The notes beneath the pieces were generated by a model that did no database searches, had not been told where the DNA came from, and saw nothing but the letters and a program-made list of their open reading frames with translations. The position numbers were made by a program, and so were the translations under genes. Source: Verrucomicrobiia bacterium (GTDB lineage: Bacteria; Verrucomicrobiota; Verrucomicrobiia; Palsa-1439). Taken from it: a DNA stretch of 64,000 nucleotides. Below, piece by piece: positions 27,927 through 35,993 of this stretch. The stretch lies in assembly GCA_035577545.1 (NCBI GenBank), contig DATLVI010000041.1:1-64000 (forward strand), given 5' to 3'. Position 1 is the stretch's first letter. Each line of letters opens with the position of its first letter.

Positions 27927-28904
27927 TTACCCCTCCAAACGGAAATTCACCGAAATTTCAGCAAAGTCGCCGCCCAAACCTTCCGGCAGCGGATCCAAAC
28001 GTGGCACACTGTGCGCCGCAGTCATAACCGAGTCGTCCATCAATTTGTTACCCGACGGACGTTCCAGGCGCACCCCTTCAATTCGACCATCGCGCGCGAC
28101 ATGCAAGATCAGGGTGGTCACCAGTTTTTTATCCACGCTTTTCGCTTGTCCCGGTTGATCCCAAGCTTCGTACATTTTGTCGTGCACGTGCATGTAGTAC
28201 GACCAAAATTGAGAGCCCTTGCCAACTCCGCCTGCAATCCCGTCCGCCGCACCATCAGGCGAACCCGGATGCCCATACTTCGACGCGCCATTCCCACCAC
28301 CAGCGGGCCTGTTATCGCCATATGGTGTCCCGCCCTCTGCGGAAGACAACGCGCTCGCAAACCGCTTGCGAATTGTGTCGGCGCTGACCGCCGGGCCGGT
28401 CGAGCCAGTTTTGGCAGATGACTTTGCGTCCGCAACCGTCTTCTTCGGGGTCGTCGTCGACTTATCGGCAGTTTTGTCCGCTGCCTTGTCGGTCGTCACC
28501 GTCTTCTTCGCGGTGGTGTCCGCTGGTTTTTTGATCTCCTTGGTTGCAGCCTTCTTCGGAATCAGAATTTCATTTGGGTCTTTTGCTTCCGGTGGGGCTG
28601 CCGCCGGTTTGGGCGCAACAGGCTCTGCGGGTTTGGCCGCTGGCGCGCTCGGTGCGGCCGGGGCCCCGGTGTTCTCGGCAGCTGGTTCTGGGGCTGGCGC
28701 AGTGTAGTTGCCCCGTCCGCTTCCCGGTCCCGTGGGCTGATCGCCGAGGATGTCCGCGGGTATGATCAATTCAGTGGTTGCGGGCACGTTGGAGCGGGCG
28801 CTGCTGAAGATCCCTTCAAAGATAACAATCCCACCGATTATCGCGACGTGAACAATGGACGCGACAATGAAGTTTCGGCGAAACCGTTTCTCAATCGTGC
28901 TCAT
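27927..28904 (-). CDS. TolA/TonB-like energy-transducing protein
   Basis: The 325-residue protein has a cytoplasmic N-terminus, one transmembrane helix (IVASIVHVAIIGGIVIFEGIF), a long Pro/Ala/Lys/Thr-rich periplasmic spacer (about 55-180) and a C-terminal TolA/TonB-type domain (about 230-325: YMHVHDKMYEAWDQP, LILHVARDGRIEGVRL, VPRLDPLPEGL). Position between tolR and tolB argues for TolA; its sequence is closer to generic TonB-family C-termini. It transmits proton-motive force from TolQR to the outer membrane during cell constriction. It overlaps tolR by four bases. Confidence 0.86.
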   Translation of the reverse strand: MSTIEKRFRRNFIVASIVHVAIIGGIVIFEGIFSSARSNVPATTELIIPADILGDQPTGPGSGRGNYTAPAPEPAAENTGAPAAPSAPAAKPAEPVAPKPAAAPPEAKDPNEILIPKKAATKEIKKPADTTAKKTVTTDKAADKTADKSTTTPKKTVADAKSSAKTGSTGPAVSADTIRKRFASALSSAEGGTPYGDNRPAGGGNGASKYGHPGSPDGAADGIAGGVGKGSQFWSYYMHVHDKMYEAWDQPGQAKSVDKKLVTTLILHVARDGRIEGVRLERPSGNKLMDDSVMTAAHSVPRLDPLPEGLGGDFAEISVNFRLEG

Positions 28905-29341
28905 CTCCGCGCTAATTTCGGTGGTGATTCTTCTGCCGTCAGGAGCGCGATGCGTGTGATCTTGGCGGTGTGCAACTCCTTGAGGATTTCCATGACGGCG
29001 CCGTAATTGTTCACTTCATCGGCCTTGACGAGGATCGTGATCGGCGGCTCAGACTGGCCCAATTTCGCCAGCTCACCGCGCAGTTGCGCGGGGGACAGCG
29101 CAACGTCGTTCAGGTAGATCTTCCCCCGTTTGTCCACGGAGAGAGTGCGCGTCTGCTCGCGCTTGATCTGGTCGGTGGTGCCCTTCGGCAAATTGATATT
29201 CATGCCATACTCGACCAGGGGGAAAAAAATAATCACCGCGATGAAGAGCTGCATGAACAGATCCACGAGCGGCATGACGTTGATCTCGCCCAGCTCGGGC
29301 AGGTGTCCGTAGCGCTTTCCGCGATTCGAGGGACGTCTCAT
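28901..29341 (-). CDS. tolR: ExbD/TolR family biopolymer transport protein
   Basis: The 146-residue protein has the ExbD/TolR layout: a basic N-terminus, one transmembrane helix beginning at the conserved INVMPLVDLFMQLFIAVIIFF (with the proton-conducting Asp) and a periplasmic domain ending EVNNYGAVMEILKELHTAKI. With TolQ it forms the proton channel that powers TolA. It sits 3 nt after tolQ and overlaps the TolA-like gene. TolR rather than ExbD is chosen from the neighbouring tolB and pal. Confidence 0.92.
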   Translation of the reverse strand: MRRPSNRGKRYGHLPELGEINVMPLVDLFMQLFIAVIIFFPLVEYGMNINLPKGTTDQIKREQTRTLSVDKRGKIYLNDVALSPAQLRGELAKLGQSEPPITILVKADEVNNYGAVMEILKELHTAKITRIALLTAEESPPKLARR

Positions 29342-29344
29342 GGA

Positions 29345-30115
29345 TCAGTTCGTCACGTAGTTATGCTCGACGGCATTTGCGAATTCGTCGGCAAAGCTTT
29401 CCATTTCCATCGTGGCGTGCCGAATTCGTTGCGCGAGCCAGTTATAGGCAAACAGCGAGGGGACTGCCACCAGCAAGCCGACGACCGTGGCCAGCAACGC
29501 CGCCGAAATACCCGGTGCCACCGCGCCGAGACGCACAGTCCCGTACTCGCCGATCGCGGCAAACACGCTCATCACACCCCATGAACTGCCAAGCAACCCG
29601 AGAAACGGACCGGCTGTCACGGCGGTGGAGAGCACGCTAACCTGCGATTCGAGCTTCATTACTTCGCCATCGATTGCGCGGCCGAGTGCGCCGCGCAGCG
29701 TATCGAGGTTCACAACGGTTCGCTCGGAGAGGCTGACGTCGGTATCGACTGCCGCAAGCGTCGTTGTGCCGGTCCCGCCAAACGCCTTATAGCCGCCGGC
29801 GACCTTCCGGGGATTACTACCGTTCCCGAACTGCGAGGAAACTTCCTCCGCGCCCATGCGGTAGATGTTGTAAAGCGGGCAGTCCGCTACTTCGTAATTA
29901 TTGATGAAAAGATGCAGCGGGTCGCGCTCGCGACGGAACTGCGCCAAAAACGAGTCGCCCGTGCCACGCGCGCGGCGAAGTTGCTGCCACTTGGTGAGCA
30001 TGACCGACCAGGTAAAGGCCGAGCCAAGACACAACACCACAACGATTACTTTGCCGGGCAGGTCAGCTTGTCCAAAAATGTACAAGATGCCCCCGGCTGC
30101 GAGAACGGCATTCAT
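29345..30115 (-). CDS. tolQ: MotA/TolQ/ExbB proton channel protein
   Basis: The 256-residue protein has three transmembrane helices: about 20-42, 165-188 and 203-225, the last two with AVTAGPFLGLLGSSWGVMSVF and ISAALLATVVGLLVAVPSLFAYN, hallmark segments of the ExbB/TolQ family. It conducts protons with TolR. The correct start is the ATG at 30115, with a perfect AAGGAGGT 6 nt upstream; the open frame continues to 31222 only because it runs antisense through proS. It is the first gene of the tol-pal-tat operon. Confidence 0.94.
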   Translation of the reverse strand: MNAVLAAGGILYIFGQADLPGKVIVVVLCLGSAFTWSVMLTKWQQLRRARGTGDSFLAQFRRERDPLHLFINNYEVADCPLYNIYRMGAEEVSSQFGNGSNPRKVAGGYKAFGGTGTTTLAAVDTDVSLSERTVVNLDTLRGALGRAIDGEVMKLESQVSVLSTAVTAGPFLGLLGSSWGVMSVFAAIGEYGTVRLGAVAPGISAALLATVVGLLVAVPSLFAYNWLAQRIRHATMEMESFADEFANAVEHNYVTN

Positions 30116-30158
30116 CCCCAAACCTCCTTGTTTGGCCGCACAGAACAGCCAACTCCCA

Positions 30159-30186
30159 CTTATACAACTTTGCGTCTCCCAGTCAA
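30159..30186 (-). promoter_or_regulatory. Predicted promoter of the tolQ-tatC operon
   Basis: On the minus strand TTGACT (30186-30181) and TATAAG (30164-30159) are 16 nt apart, about 45 nt upstream of the tolQ ATG. The intervening leader carries the strong Shine-Dalgarno of tolQ. This is the only good sigma70 match in the 180-nt tolQ/proS gap. Confidence 0.55.
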
Positions 30187-30295
30187 ACTTTACTTTAGGT
30201 TTTTTCCAAGGAATTTGTGATTTTCCGCCATCCCCAAAGGACACGACTTTTTTCGGCTCGAATTCCCGGTGAGTCTGCGTTAGAGACAGCAGCGC

Positions 30296-31852
30296 ATGAG
30301 TCAACCGAATACACCCAAGCCAGCTGACACCAACAGCGTCACCCCCCGCGCGCAAGACTATGCGCAATGGTATCTCGACGTTATCAAACGCGGCGACCTT
30401 GCCGAGCACTCGCCCGTGCGCGGTTGCATGGTCATCAAACCTCACGGTTACGCGATTTGGGAGAAGATGCAACGCGAGTTGGACGACCGCTTCAAGGCTA
30501 CGGGGCATGTGAACGCTTATTTCCCGCTGTTCATTCCCCTCTCCTTCCTTACGAAGGAAGAGCAGCACGCGGCCGGCTTCGCAAAGGAATGTGCCGTTGT
30601 CACCCACCATCGCCTGAAGTCCATCAACGGCGAAGTGGTGGTCGATCCCGAATCGAAGCTGGAGGAGCCGCTCGTCATTCGTCCCACGAGTGAGACGATC
30701 ATCTGGGCGCAATACAAAGGCTGGATCCAAAGTTACCGAGACCTGCCGCTCCTCATCAACCAGTGGGCCAACGTCGTCCGCTGGGAATTGCGTACCCGCT
30801 TGTTCCTCCGTACCACCGAATTTCTCTGGCAGGAGGGCCACACCGCCCATGCCACGGAAGCCGAGGCAGTGGAAGAGACCGCGCGCATGCTCGACGTGTA
30901 CGCGGATTTTGCGGAGAACGTCGCCGCCGTCCCCGTCATCAAGGGGCGCAAAACGCCTGGCGAACGTTTCGCGGGCGCGCTGGACACGCTGTGCATCGAG
31001 GGCCTGATGCAGGACGGCAAAGCTCTCCAGATGGGCACGAGCCATTATCTCGGCCAGAATTTCGCCAAGAGCAGCGATGTGACCTTCCTCAGCAAGGAAG
31101 GCAAACGCGAATACGTATACGCCACGAGTTGGGGCGTCTCCACGCGCCTCGTCGGCGCGCTCATCATGACCCATTCCGATGACAACGGTCTGGTACTGCC
31201 GCCGAAGCTCGCCCCGATTCACGTCGTCGTGATCCCGATTTTCAAGACCGATGCGGAGAAAGCCCTCGTCCTCGACGAAGCCGTCAAGGTTGTCGCCGAG
31301 CTCAAGTCACAGGGGCTCGCCATCAAACTCGATGATCGCGATGGCATCATGCCCGGCGCAAAATACTACGAGTGGGAGGCCAAGGGCGTGCCGCTACGTA
31401 TCGAGATCGGTCCGAAAGATTTGGAGAAAGGTAGCCTCTGCCTCGTTCGCCGGTTTGTATTGGAGAAAGAAGGCGAGACCGAGCAGGAACTTCGCAAGCG
31501 CCGCAAGACATTCGTCCCGCGCGCCGAAGCCATTGCCTCAATCAAACTCACACTCGACACGATGCAACGCGAGCTGTTCGAACGCGCCCGAGTCTTCCGC
31601 ACCAAGCGGTCGCGGGTCATCAACACCATGGAAGAGTTTGAAAACTACTTCGCCAAGGACGCTGGCGGCTTTGCCTGGGTCCATTGGGCCGGCACTCATG
31701 ACCAAGAAGATGAGATGGCCAAGCGTTTCGAAACCACCATCCGCTGCATCCCCTTCCCCGACCAGATTCCCGACGAAGCAAAAGGCGAAGGAAAATGCAT
31801 CCTGACAGGTCAGCCGTCACCGCAACGTGTTGTCATGGCCCGGGCGTACTAG
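30296..31852 (+). CDS. proS: Prolyl-tRNA synthetase, archaeal/eukaryotic type
   Basis: The 518-residue class II enzyme charges tRNA-Pro. Length and motifs indicate the ProS type found in archaea, eukaryotes and some bacteria, without the inserted editing domain: early YAQWYLDVIKRGDLAEHSPVRGCMVIKPHGYAIWE, LVIRPTSETIIW (motif 2 region), RTRLFLRTTEFLWQEGHTAH, and the C-terminal zinc-like domain ending CILTGQPSPQRVVMARAY with the characteristic terminal tyrosine. It is divergent from the tol operon and its last four bases overlap the convergent pabC stop. Confidence 0.96.
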   Translation: MSQPNTPKPADTNSVTPRAQDYAQWYLDVIKRGDLAEHSPVRGCMVIKPHGYAIWEKMQRELDDRFKATGHVNAYFPLFIPLSFLTKEEQHAAGFAKECAVVTHHRLKSINGEVVVDPESKLEEPLVIRPTSETIIWAQYKGWIQSYRDLPLLINQWANVVRWELRTRLFLRTTEFLWQEGHTAHATEAEAVEETARMLDVYADFAENVAAVPVIKGRKTPGERFAGALDTLCIEGLMQDGKALQMGTSHYLGQNFAKSSDVTFLSKEGKREYVYATSWGVSTRLVGALIMTHSDDNGLVLPPKLAPIHVVVIPIFKTDAEKALVLDEAVKVVAELKSQGLAIKLDDRDGIMPGAKYYEWEAKGVPLRIEIGPKDLEKGSLCLVRRFVLEKEGETEQELRKRRKTFVPRAEAIASIKLTLDTMQRELFERARVFRTKRSRVINTMEEFENYFAKDAGGFAWVHWAGTHDQEDEMAKRFETTIRCIPFPDQIPDEAKGEGKCILTGQPSPQRVVMARAY

Positions 31853-32706
31853 GGCAACAATAACTCGTCCCGTACGTATTCTCGAAAGGCTTCCTGCAAG
31901 CGACTAGTGATTCGTCGTTGGCTCAATAGTTGATTATCAATCGCTGCAATCGGCGAGATTTCAAAAAGACTATTCGTAGCAAACGCTTCTTCAGCGTGAC
32001 ACGCCATTTCCACGGTGAAACTGGCTTCTTGGACGTCGATCCCTGTCTGGGCAGCCAGCATCAGAACAAGTGATCGAGTGATGCCCGGCAGGGCTCCGTC
32101 AGTTAATGGTGGCGTAACAAGTTTGCCCTCCCGATAGACAAACAGGTTACTCGCAGTCAACTCAACAGCGTGGTTGGCCGCGTTGAGGAGTATTGCATCG
32201 TCCGCATCGCACCGTTCAGCTTCCAGCTTTGCCAGCACGTATGGCAATCGGTTTGCAGACTTCACGCGCGCTAGGCGGGAATGCGCGTCGATACGCGTGC
32301 TAGCAACGACAACTCGCAATGGCGTGGCGTCGGTGGAGAATACCCTCTCTTGAGCAACCGCCACTATTGTCGGTCGTGCCGCGCTCTTACCGGAAAGACC
32401 AACGTTGCTCAAACCACGAGTAACGCAGAGCCGTGTCATCCCACTGACGACCCTGTTGCGAGTTACGATCTCCTCGCACACCCCTTGTAAGTACTGGGAA
32501 GTTTCCTCCAAATCGATACCAAGCAAATCGATACCAGCAACCAATCGACCAACGTGCTCCATTAGACGAAAAACCTTCCCACCATACACACGCATCGTTT
32601 CAAACACACCGTCGCCGTAGAGGAACCCGCGGTCAAAGATCGAGACAGTGGCCTCGGCCTCAAGTACAAAGCGCCCGTTAACGTAGGCGTAATTGTTTGA
32701 TTGCAT
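31849..32706 (-). CDS. pabC: Class IV aminotransferase, probable aminodeoxychorismate lyase
   Basis: The 285-residue PLP enzyme has fold-type IV motifs: YVNGRFVLEAEATVSIFDRGFLYGDGVFETMR at the N-terminus, the catalytic lysine in VKSANRLPYVLAKLEA, and the C-terminal DGALPGITRSLVL and TNSLFEISPI segments. The family includes aminodeoxychorismate lyase, branched-chain aminotransferase and D-amino acid transaminase. The overlap (29 nt) with pabB makes aminodeoxychorismate lyase, which makes 4-aminobenzoate for folate, the best call. Specificity is inferred from context. Confidence 0.85.
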   Translation of the reverse strand: MQSNNYAYVNGRFVLEAEATVSIFDRGFLYGDGVFETMRVYGGKVFRLMEHVGRLVAGIDLLGIDLEETSQYLQGVCEEIVTRNRVVSGMTRLCVTRGLSNVGLSGKSAARPTIVAVAQERVFSTDATPLRVVVASTRIDAHSRLARVKSANRLPYVLAKLEAERCDADDAILLNAANHAVELTASNLFVYREGKLVTPPLTDGALPGITRSLVLMLAAQTGIDVQEASFTVEMACHAEEAFATNSLFEISPIAAIDNQLLSQRRITSRLQEAFREYVRDELLLP

Positions 32707-34003
32707 TGAGGATTCCCTGCGCTTTCACCAGTGTCTCGTCGTATTCGGCGTCGGGCTCGCTGTCGGCCACGATGCCGCCACCGGCGTGAAATGTCAATTC
32801 CCTGCCCTGCTGCACCACGGTGCGAATGGCGACGTTCAGATGCGTGAGACCGTTGTAACCGAGAAAACCAATCGCCCCTGTGTACACCCCGCGCGCGTGC
32901 GGTTCCAACTCGTCAATGATTTCCATGGCGCGGATTTTCGGCGCGCCGGTGATGGATCCGCCGGGAAAACACGCGCGCACGCAATCGACTGGGCTCACAT
33001 CGCTTCGCAACCGCCCTTCGACCGTCGAGACCAGATGGTGCACGGTCGCGTAAGTTTCCACACGCACCAACTCACTGACCTGCACGCTGCCAAACTCGCA
33101 GACACGCCCAAGGTCATTGCGCTCCAGGTCCGTGATCATCACCAGTTCGGCGTTGTCCTTTGGCGAAGCAAGCAACTCGGTGGCGATGCGCGTATCTTCT
33201 TCAATCGTTGCGCCGCGCGGACGCGTGCCCTTAATGGGACGCGTGACCACGCGCCGGTCGTGGATGTTCAAGAAACACTCCGGCGAGCTGGAGAGAATCT
33301 GCGCCTCACCGATGTCGAGATACGCACAATACGGCGCCGGATTCGATTCGCGAAGTGCCCGGTAAAGCTCCGTCGGCGCGGCGTCCACTCCACACTGAAA
33401 CCGCTGCGAAAGGTTGACTTGATAGATGTCACCCGCAGCGATGTATTGTTTCGCGCGGAGAATTGCGACGCGGTAGGAGTCGCGCGTGAAATTGGAACGA
33501 TGGTCACTCGGCGATGAAGTAAGCGGTCTGCGCCCCGACGATCGGCAAGAATCGGACCCACCGATGACTTCCCAGACCTCTTTCTTTGCATGGTCGAAGA
33601 CGAGTAGGTTGTCATAGAAACCGAACCAGCAATCCGGCAGGCCAATGTCATCCGGAGCCTTTGCGGGAAGCCTCTCGACGAAATTCTTAAGGTCGTACCC
33701 GAAATAGCCAATGGCGGCGCCGAGAGGGAAGTCACCGGAGGTGCCGTGATAGTGGGGCGCCAGTTGTTCGCCCAAGATATCGAAGGGATTACCCTCGATG
33801 TGCGTGGTGCCGGTCGGCGTAATGATGTCAGTCTGGCTTCCCTTCGAACGGACAATCTTCGACGGTCCAGCGGCAAGAATCGAGTAACCTGTCGCGCCGG
33901 TAGCGGTATCGAGCCAGACCGCATACGGTTTCGCCGCGAACTCGGCGAAGCGGTCGCGCGGCTCGGTCCACGGTTGTTTTCGGGCAACGGGTTGTTGATT
34001 CAC
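32678..34003 (-). CDS. pabB: Aminodeoxychorismate synthase component I
   Basis: The 441-residue chorismate-utilizing enzyme converts chorismate and ammonia to 4-amino-4-deoxychorismate for folate synthesis. It has the chorismate-binding core: RPIKGTRPRG (the PIKGT lysine is typical of PabB; anthranilate synthases have PIAGT), ELVMITDLERNDLGRVCEFGSV, ACFPGGSITGAPKIRAMEII and a C-terminal GGGIVADSEPDAEYDET. No glutaminase partner (pabA/trpG) is in the window, so it must be elsewhere. It overlaps pabC by 29 nt. Confidence 0.92.
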   Translation of the reverse strand: MNQQPVARKQPWTEPRDRFAEFAAKPYAVWLDTATGATGYSILAAGPSKIVRSKGSQTDIITPTGTTHIEGNPFDILGEQLAPHYHGTSGDFPLGAAIGYFGYDLKNFVERLPAKAPDDIGLPDCWFGFYDNLLVFDHAKKEVWEVIGGSDSCRSSGRRPLTSSPSDHRSNFTRDSYRVAILRAKQYIAAGDIYQVNLSQRFQCGVDAAPTELYRALRESNPAPYCAYLDIGEAQILSSSPECFLNIHDRRVVTRPIKGTRPRGATIEEDTRIATELLASPKDNAELVMITDLERNDLGRVCEFGSVQVSELVRVETYATVHHLVSTVEGRLRSDVSPVDCVRACFPGGSITGAPKIRAMEIIDELEPHARGVYTGAIGFLGYNGLTHLNVAIRTVVQQGRELTFHAGGGIVADSEPDAEYDETLVKAQGILNAIKQLRLR

Positions 34004-34017
34004 GGCTGGGGTTCTTG

Positions 34018-34046
34018 TTTACGTCCATAGTATCCCCCGCTATCAT
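34018..34046 (+). promoter_or_regulatory. Predicted promoter of the 34058 gene (near-leaderless)
   Basis: TTTACG (34018-34023) and TATCAT (34041-34046) are 17 nt apart, with 11 nt between the -10 box and the ATG at 34058. No Shine-Dalgarno precedes the ATG. Weak -35; prediction by eye. Confidence 0.35.
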
Positions 34047-34057
34047 CCGCGCCAACC

Positions 34058-34621
34058 ATGAATCCATCCCCTCGCCCATCAGACGCCGCACCGGGCGGCA
34101 TGCACGGCGCAACGCGCATGCACGATCCGAGCGAGGCCGAGCACGATCGCACCCGGCGGCGCTGGATGAATGTGGCGTTTCTAGTCATTGCACTCCTCAC
34201 CCTTGCGCAACTGCACTGGTTTGGCGTGCATGGCTGGGACTGGCTTGGCGTGGCGCTGCTCATCATCGCGGCCATGCCGCTCGGGCTCAACGCAAAAGTC
34301 TTCGAACTTCGCTTCAAAATGGCCACGATGGAACGACGGCGCGTGCTGCAAGAGTTGCCGACCAGACGGAAGATTGATTTCGCGGTTTATGGCGCGCTCG
34401 TCATGGTTGTCTTTGCGCTGCAATCGCAGTTGGTGACGTGGGGACTTTGGGGCATCTGGCTGTACGATTTCGTCACCTACTACCACGACCGCCCCGAACG
34501 GCTTCGCCACCTTTACGCCGTGACAAAAACACTGGATGAACTGCGGGATTTTCGCGCCCCGTGGGCCTGGGCCTTGCCGGCTCTGGCTTGGGCAATTATC
34601 AGAACGACAACAGGGAACTGA
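34058..34621 (+). CDS. Membrane protein of unknown function
   Basis: I do not recognise a family. The 187-residue protein has a hydrophilic, His/Met/Arg-rich N-terminus of about 35 residues and then about four hydrophobic helices: around 37-55, 62-80, 108-128 with a following VTWGLWGIWLYDFV segment, and WAWALPALAWAII near the C-terminus. A basic amphipathic stretch (FELRFKMATMERRRVLQELPTRRK) separates the second and third helices. It stands alone, divergent from pabB, and its 3' end overlaps the convergent M16 gene by 23 nt. The coding frame is supported by the uninterrupted hydrophobic pattern and a plausible promoter. Confidence 0.6.
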   Translation: MNPSPRPSDAAPGGMHGATRMHDPSEAEHDRTRRRWMNVAFLVIALLTLAQLHWFGVHGWDWLGVALLIIAAMPLGLNAKVFELRFKMATMERRRVLQELPTRRKIDFAVYGALVMVVFALQSQLVTWGLWGIWLYDFVTYYHDRPERLRHLYAVTKTLDELRDFRAPWAWALPALAWAIIRTTTGN

Positions 34622-35861
34622 CCGCTTTTTCGTCCTTGCTTGGCGTGATGACGGCGACGTTGAGGCGATTGTTTCGAAAGATGTCCGCCGCAGCCTTTTG
34701 TACATCGGTCGCCGTGACCCCGGTGATGTGCCGCTCGACTTCGGCCGGCGTTTGGATCGTGCCGTACGCGAGCAGGTGTTCACCCAGCCACATCATACGG
34801 TTCGCAGTGCTCTCCAAACCCAGTCGCATCTGGCCAATGGCATAATCCTTTGCGCGCTGCAACTCGATTGCGGATGGCGGCTGCCGGGAAATCTTGCGCA
34901 GCTCCGTGAGTATCAACGCGAGCGCCCGGTGCAATCGCTTCGTATCCAGCCCCGCGGAGATCAGCAGCGCGCCGGTATCGGAGAGATAATTTGTCGACGA
35001 TTGGATGGAGTAGGCCAGCCCGTGCCGTTCGCGGATCACTTGAAAAAGGCGCGAGCTCATGTTCTCACCGAGGATGACGCTGAGCGATTTCAAGGCGTAG
35101 CGACGTGGGTCGTGGCGTGAGTAACCGCGAATCCCGATGGCGAGGTGGGACTGCTCGCAGTTTTTGGTGAAAAAGCGGAGGCGCGGCCCGCGCTGCGCTT
35201 CATGCACCGGCTCGAAGACCGGCGAGTGGCCATTCCTCGGCAGCAGTAGAGTCTTTTCAACGCGCTGGACAATGTCGTCATGCTCACAGTGACCGGCGAC
35301 CGCCACGACTGTGTTGGCGGCCACGTATTTCTTCTGCTTGAATCCGAGGAGCCCGCCACGATCCATGCCGTCGAGCGATTTGACCGTGCCGGTCAGGGAG
35401 CGGCCGAGCGGATGTCCGGGCCACAGCGTCTCGCTGAGCAGTTCATGCACGTAATGGTCGGGCTGGTCGTGATACATCAGCAGCTCTTCTTTGATCACAC
35501 CACGTTCCTTATCAATCTCGGCGACCGCGAAGCGGGAATGCAGATACATATCCGCGAGCACATCGAGCAAGGTATCGAAATGGACGTGGCTGGCCTTCGC
35601 GTAGTAGCAGGTGGTTTCCTCGCCCGTGAACGCATTGAGGTAACCGCCAACTCCCTCGACCGTCTGGCTGATTTGCCTGGCGCTGCGGCGGCGCGTGCCT
35701 TTGAAGAGTAGATGCTCGATGAAATGTGAAGCGCCGCTCAAGCGGGCGGATTCATAGCGGCCACCCACGCCCACCCACACGCCCAGCGTGACGCTGTCCA
35801 TGTGCGGCATCTCGGCGGTGGCGACGCGCACGCCGCTGGGAAGTTGTGTGATATTAAACAC
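34599..35861 (-). CDS. M16 family metallopeptidase (processing peptidase-like)
   Basis: The 420-residue protein is a single-chain M16B peptidase resembling bacterial homologues of mitochondrial processing peptidase. It starts NITQLPSGVRVATAEMPHMDSV and carries the HxxEH motif in GASHFIEHLLFKGT, plus the distal glutamate region NAFTGEETTCYYAK. The C-terminal half has the family segment SSRLFQVIRERHGLAYSI. There is no signal peptide, so it is cytoplasmic, unlike the secreted M16 at 21972. It overlaps the end of the convergent gene at 34058. Confidence 0.92.
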   Translation of the reverse strand: MFNITQLPSGVRVATAEMPHMDSVTLGVWVGVGGRYESARLSGASHFIEHLLFKGTRRRSARQISQTVEGVGGYLNAFTGEETTCYYAKASHVHFDTLLDVLADMYLHSRFAVAEIDKERGVIKEELLMYHDQPDHYVHELLSETLWPGHPLGRSLTGTVKSLDGMDRGGLLGFKQKKYVAANTVVAVAGHCEHDDIVQRVEKTLLLPRNGHSPVFEPVHEAQRGPRLRFFTKNCEQSHLAIGIRGYSRHDPRRYALKSLSVILGENMSSRLFQVIRERHGLAYSIQSSTNYLSDTGALLISAGLDTKRLHRALALILTELRKISRQPPSAIELQRAKDYAIGQMRLGLESTANRMMWLGEHLLAYGTIQTPAEVERHITGVTATDVQKAAADIFRNNRLNVAVITPSKDEKAVSSLLSF

Positions 35862-35993
35862 GATAAACCCACTGGCTCAAAGCCGGTTGCACGCGTTCTT
35901 GTGAGTGGTTCATTCAAAACATTATTACCGCACAGTTCGCGCAGGTCAAACACTTGCGTCCGTGGACGTGATTTGCGACACTTCCGCCACGTT

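Noticed and set aside
29345-31222. 625-codon minus-strand frame containing tolQ
   Set aside because: The part beyond 30115 is antisense to proS; the strong Shine-Dalgarno and family N-terminus place the tolQ start at 30115.
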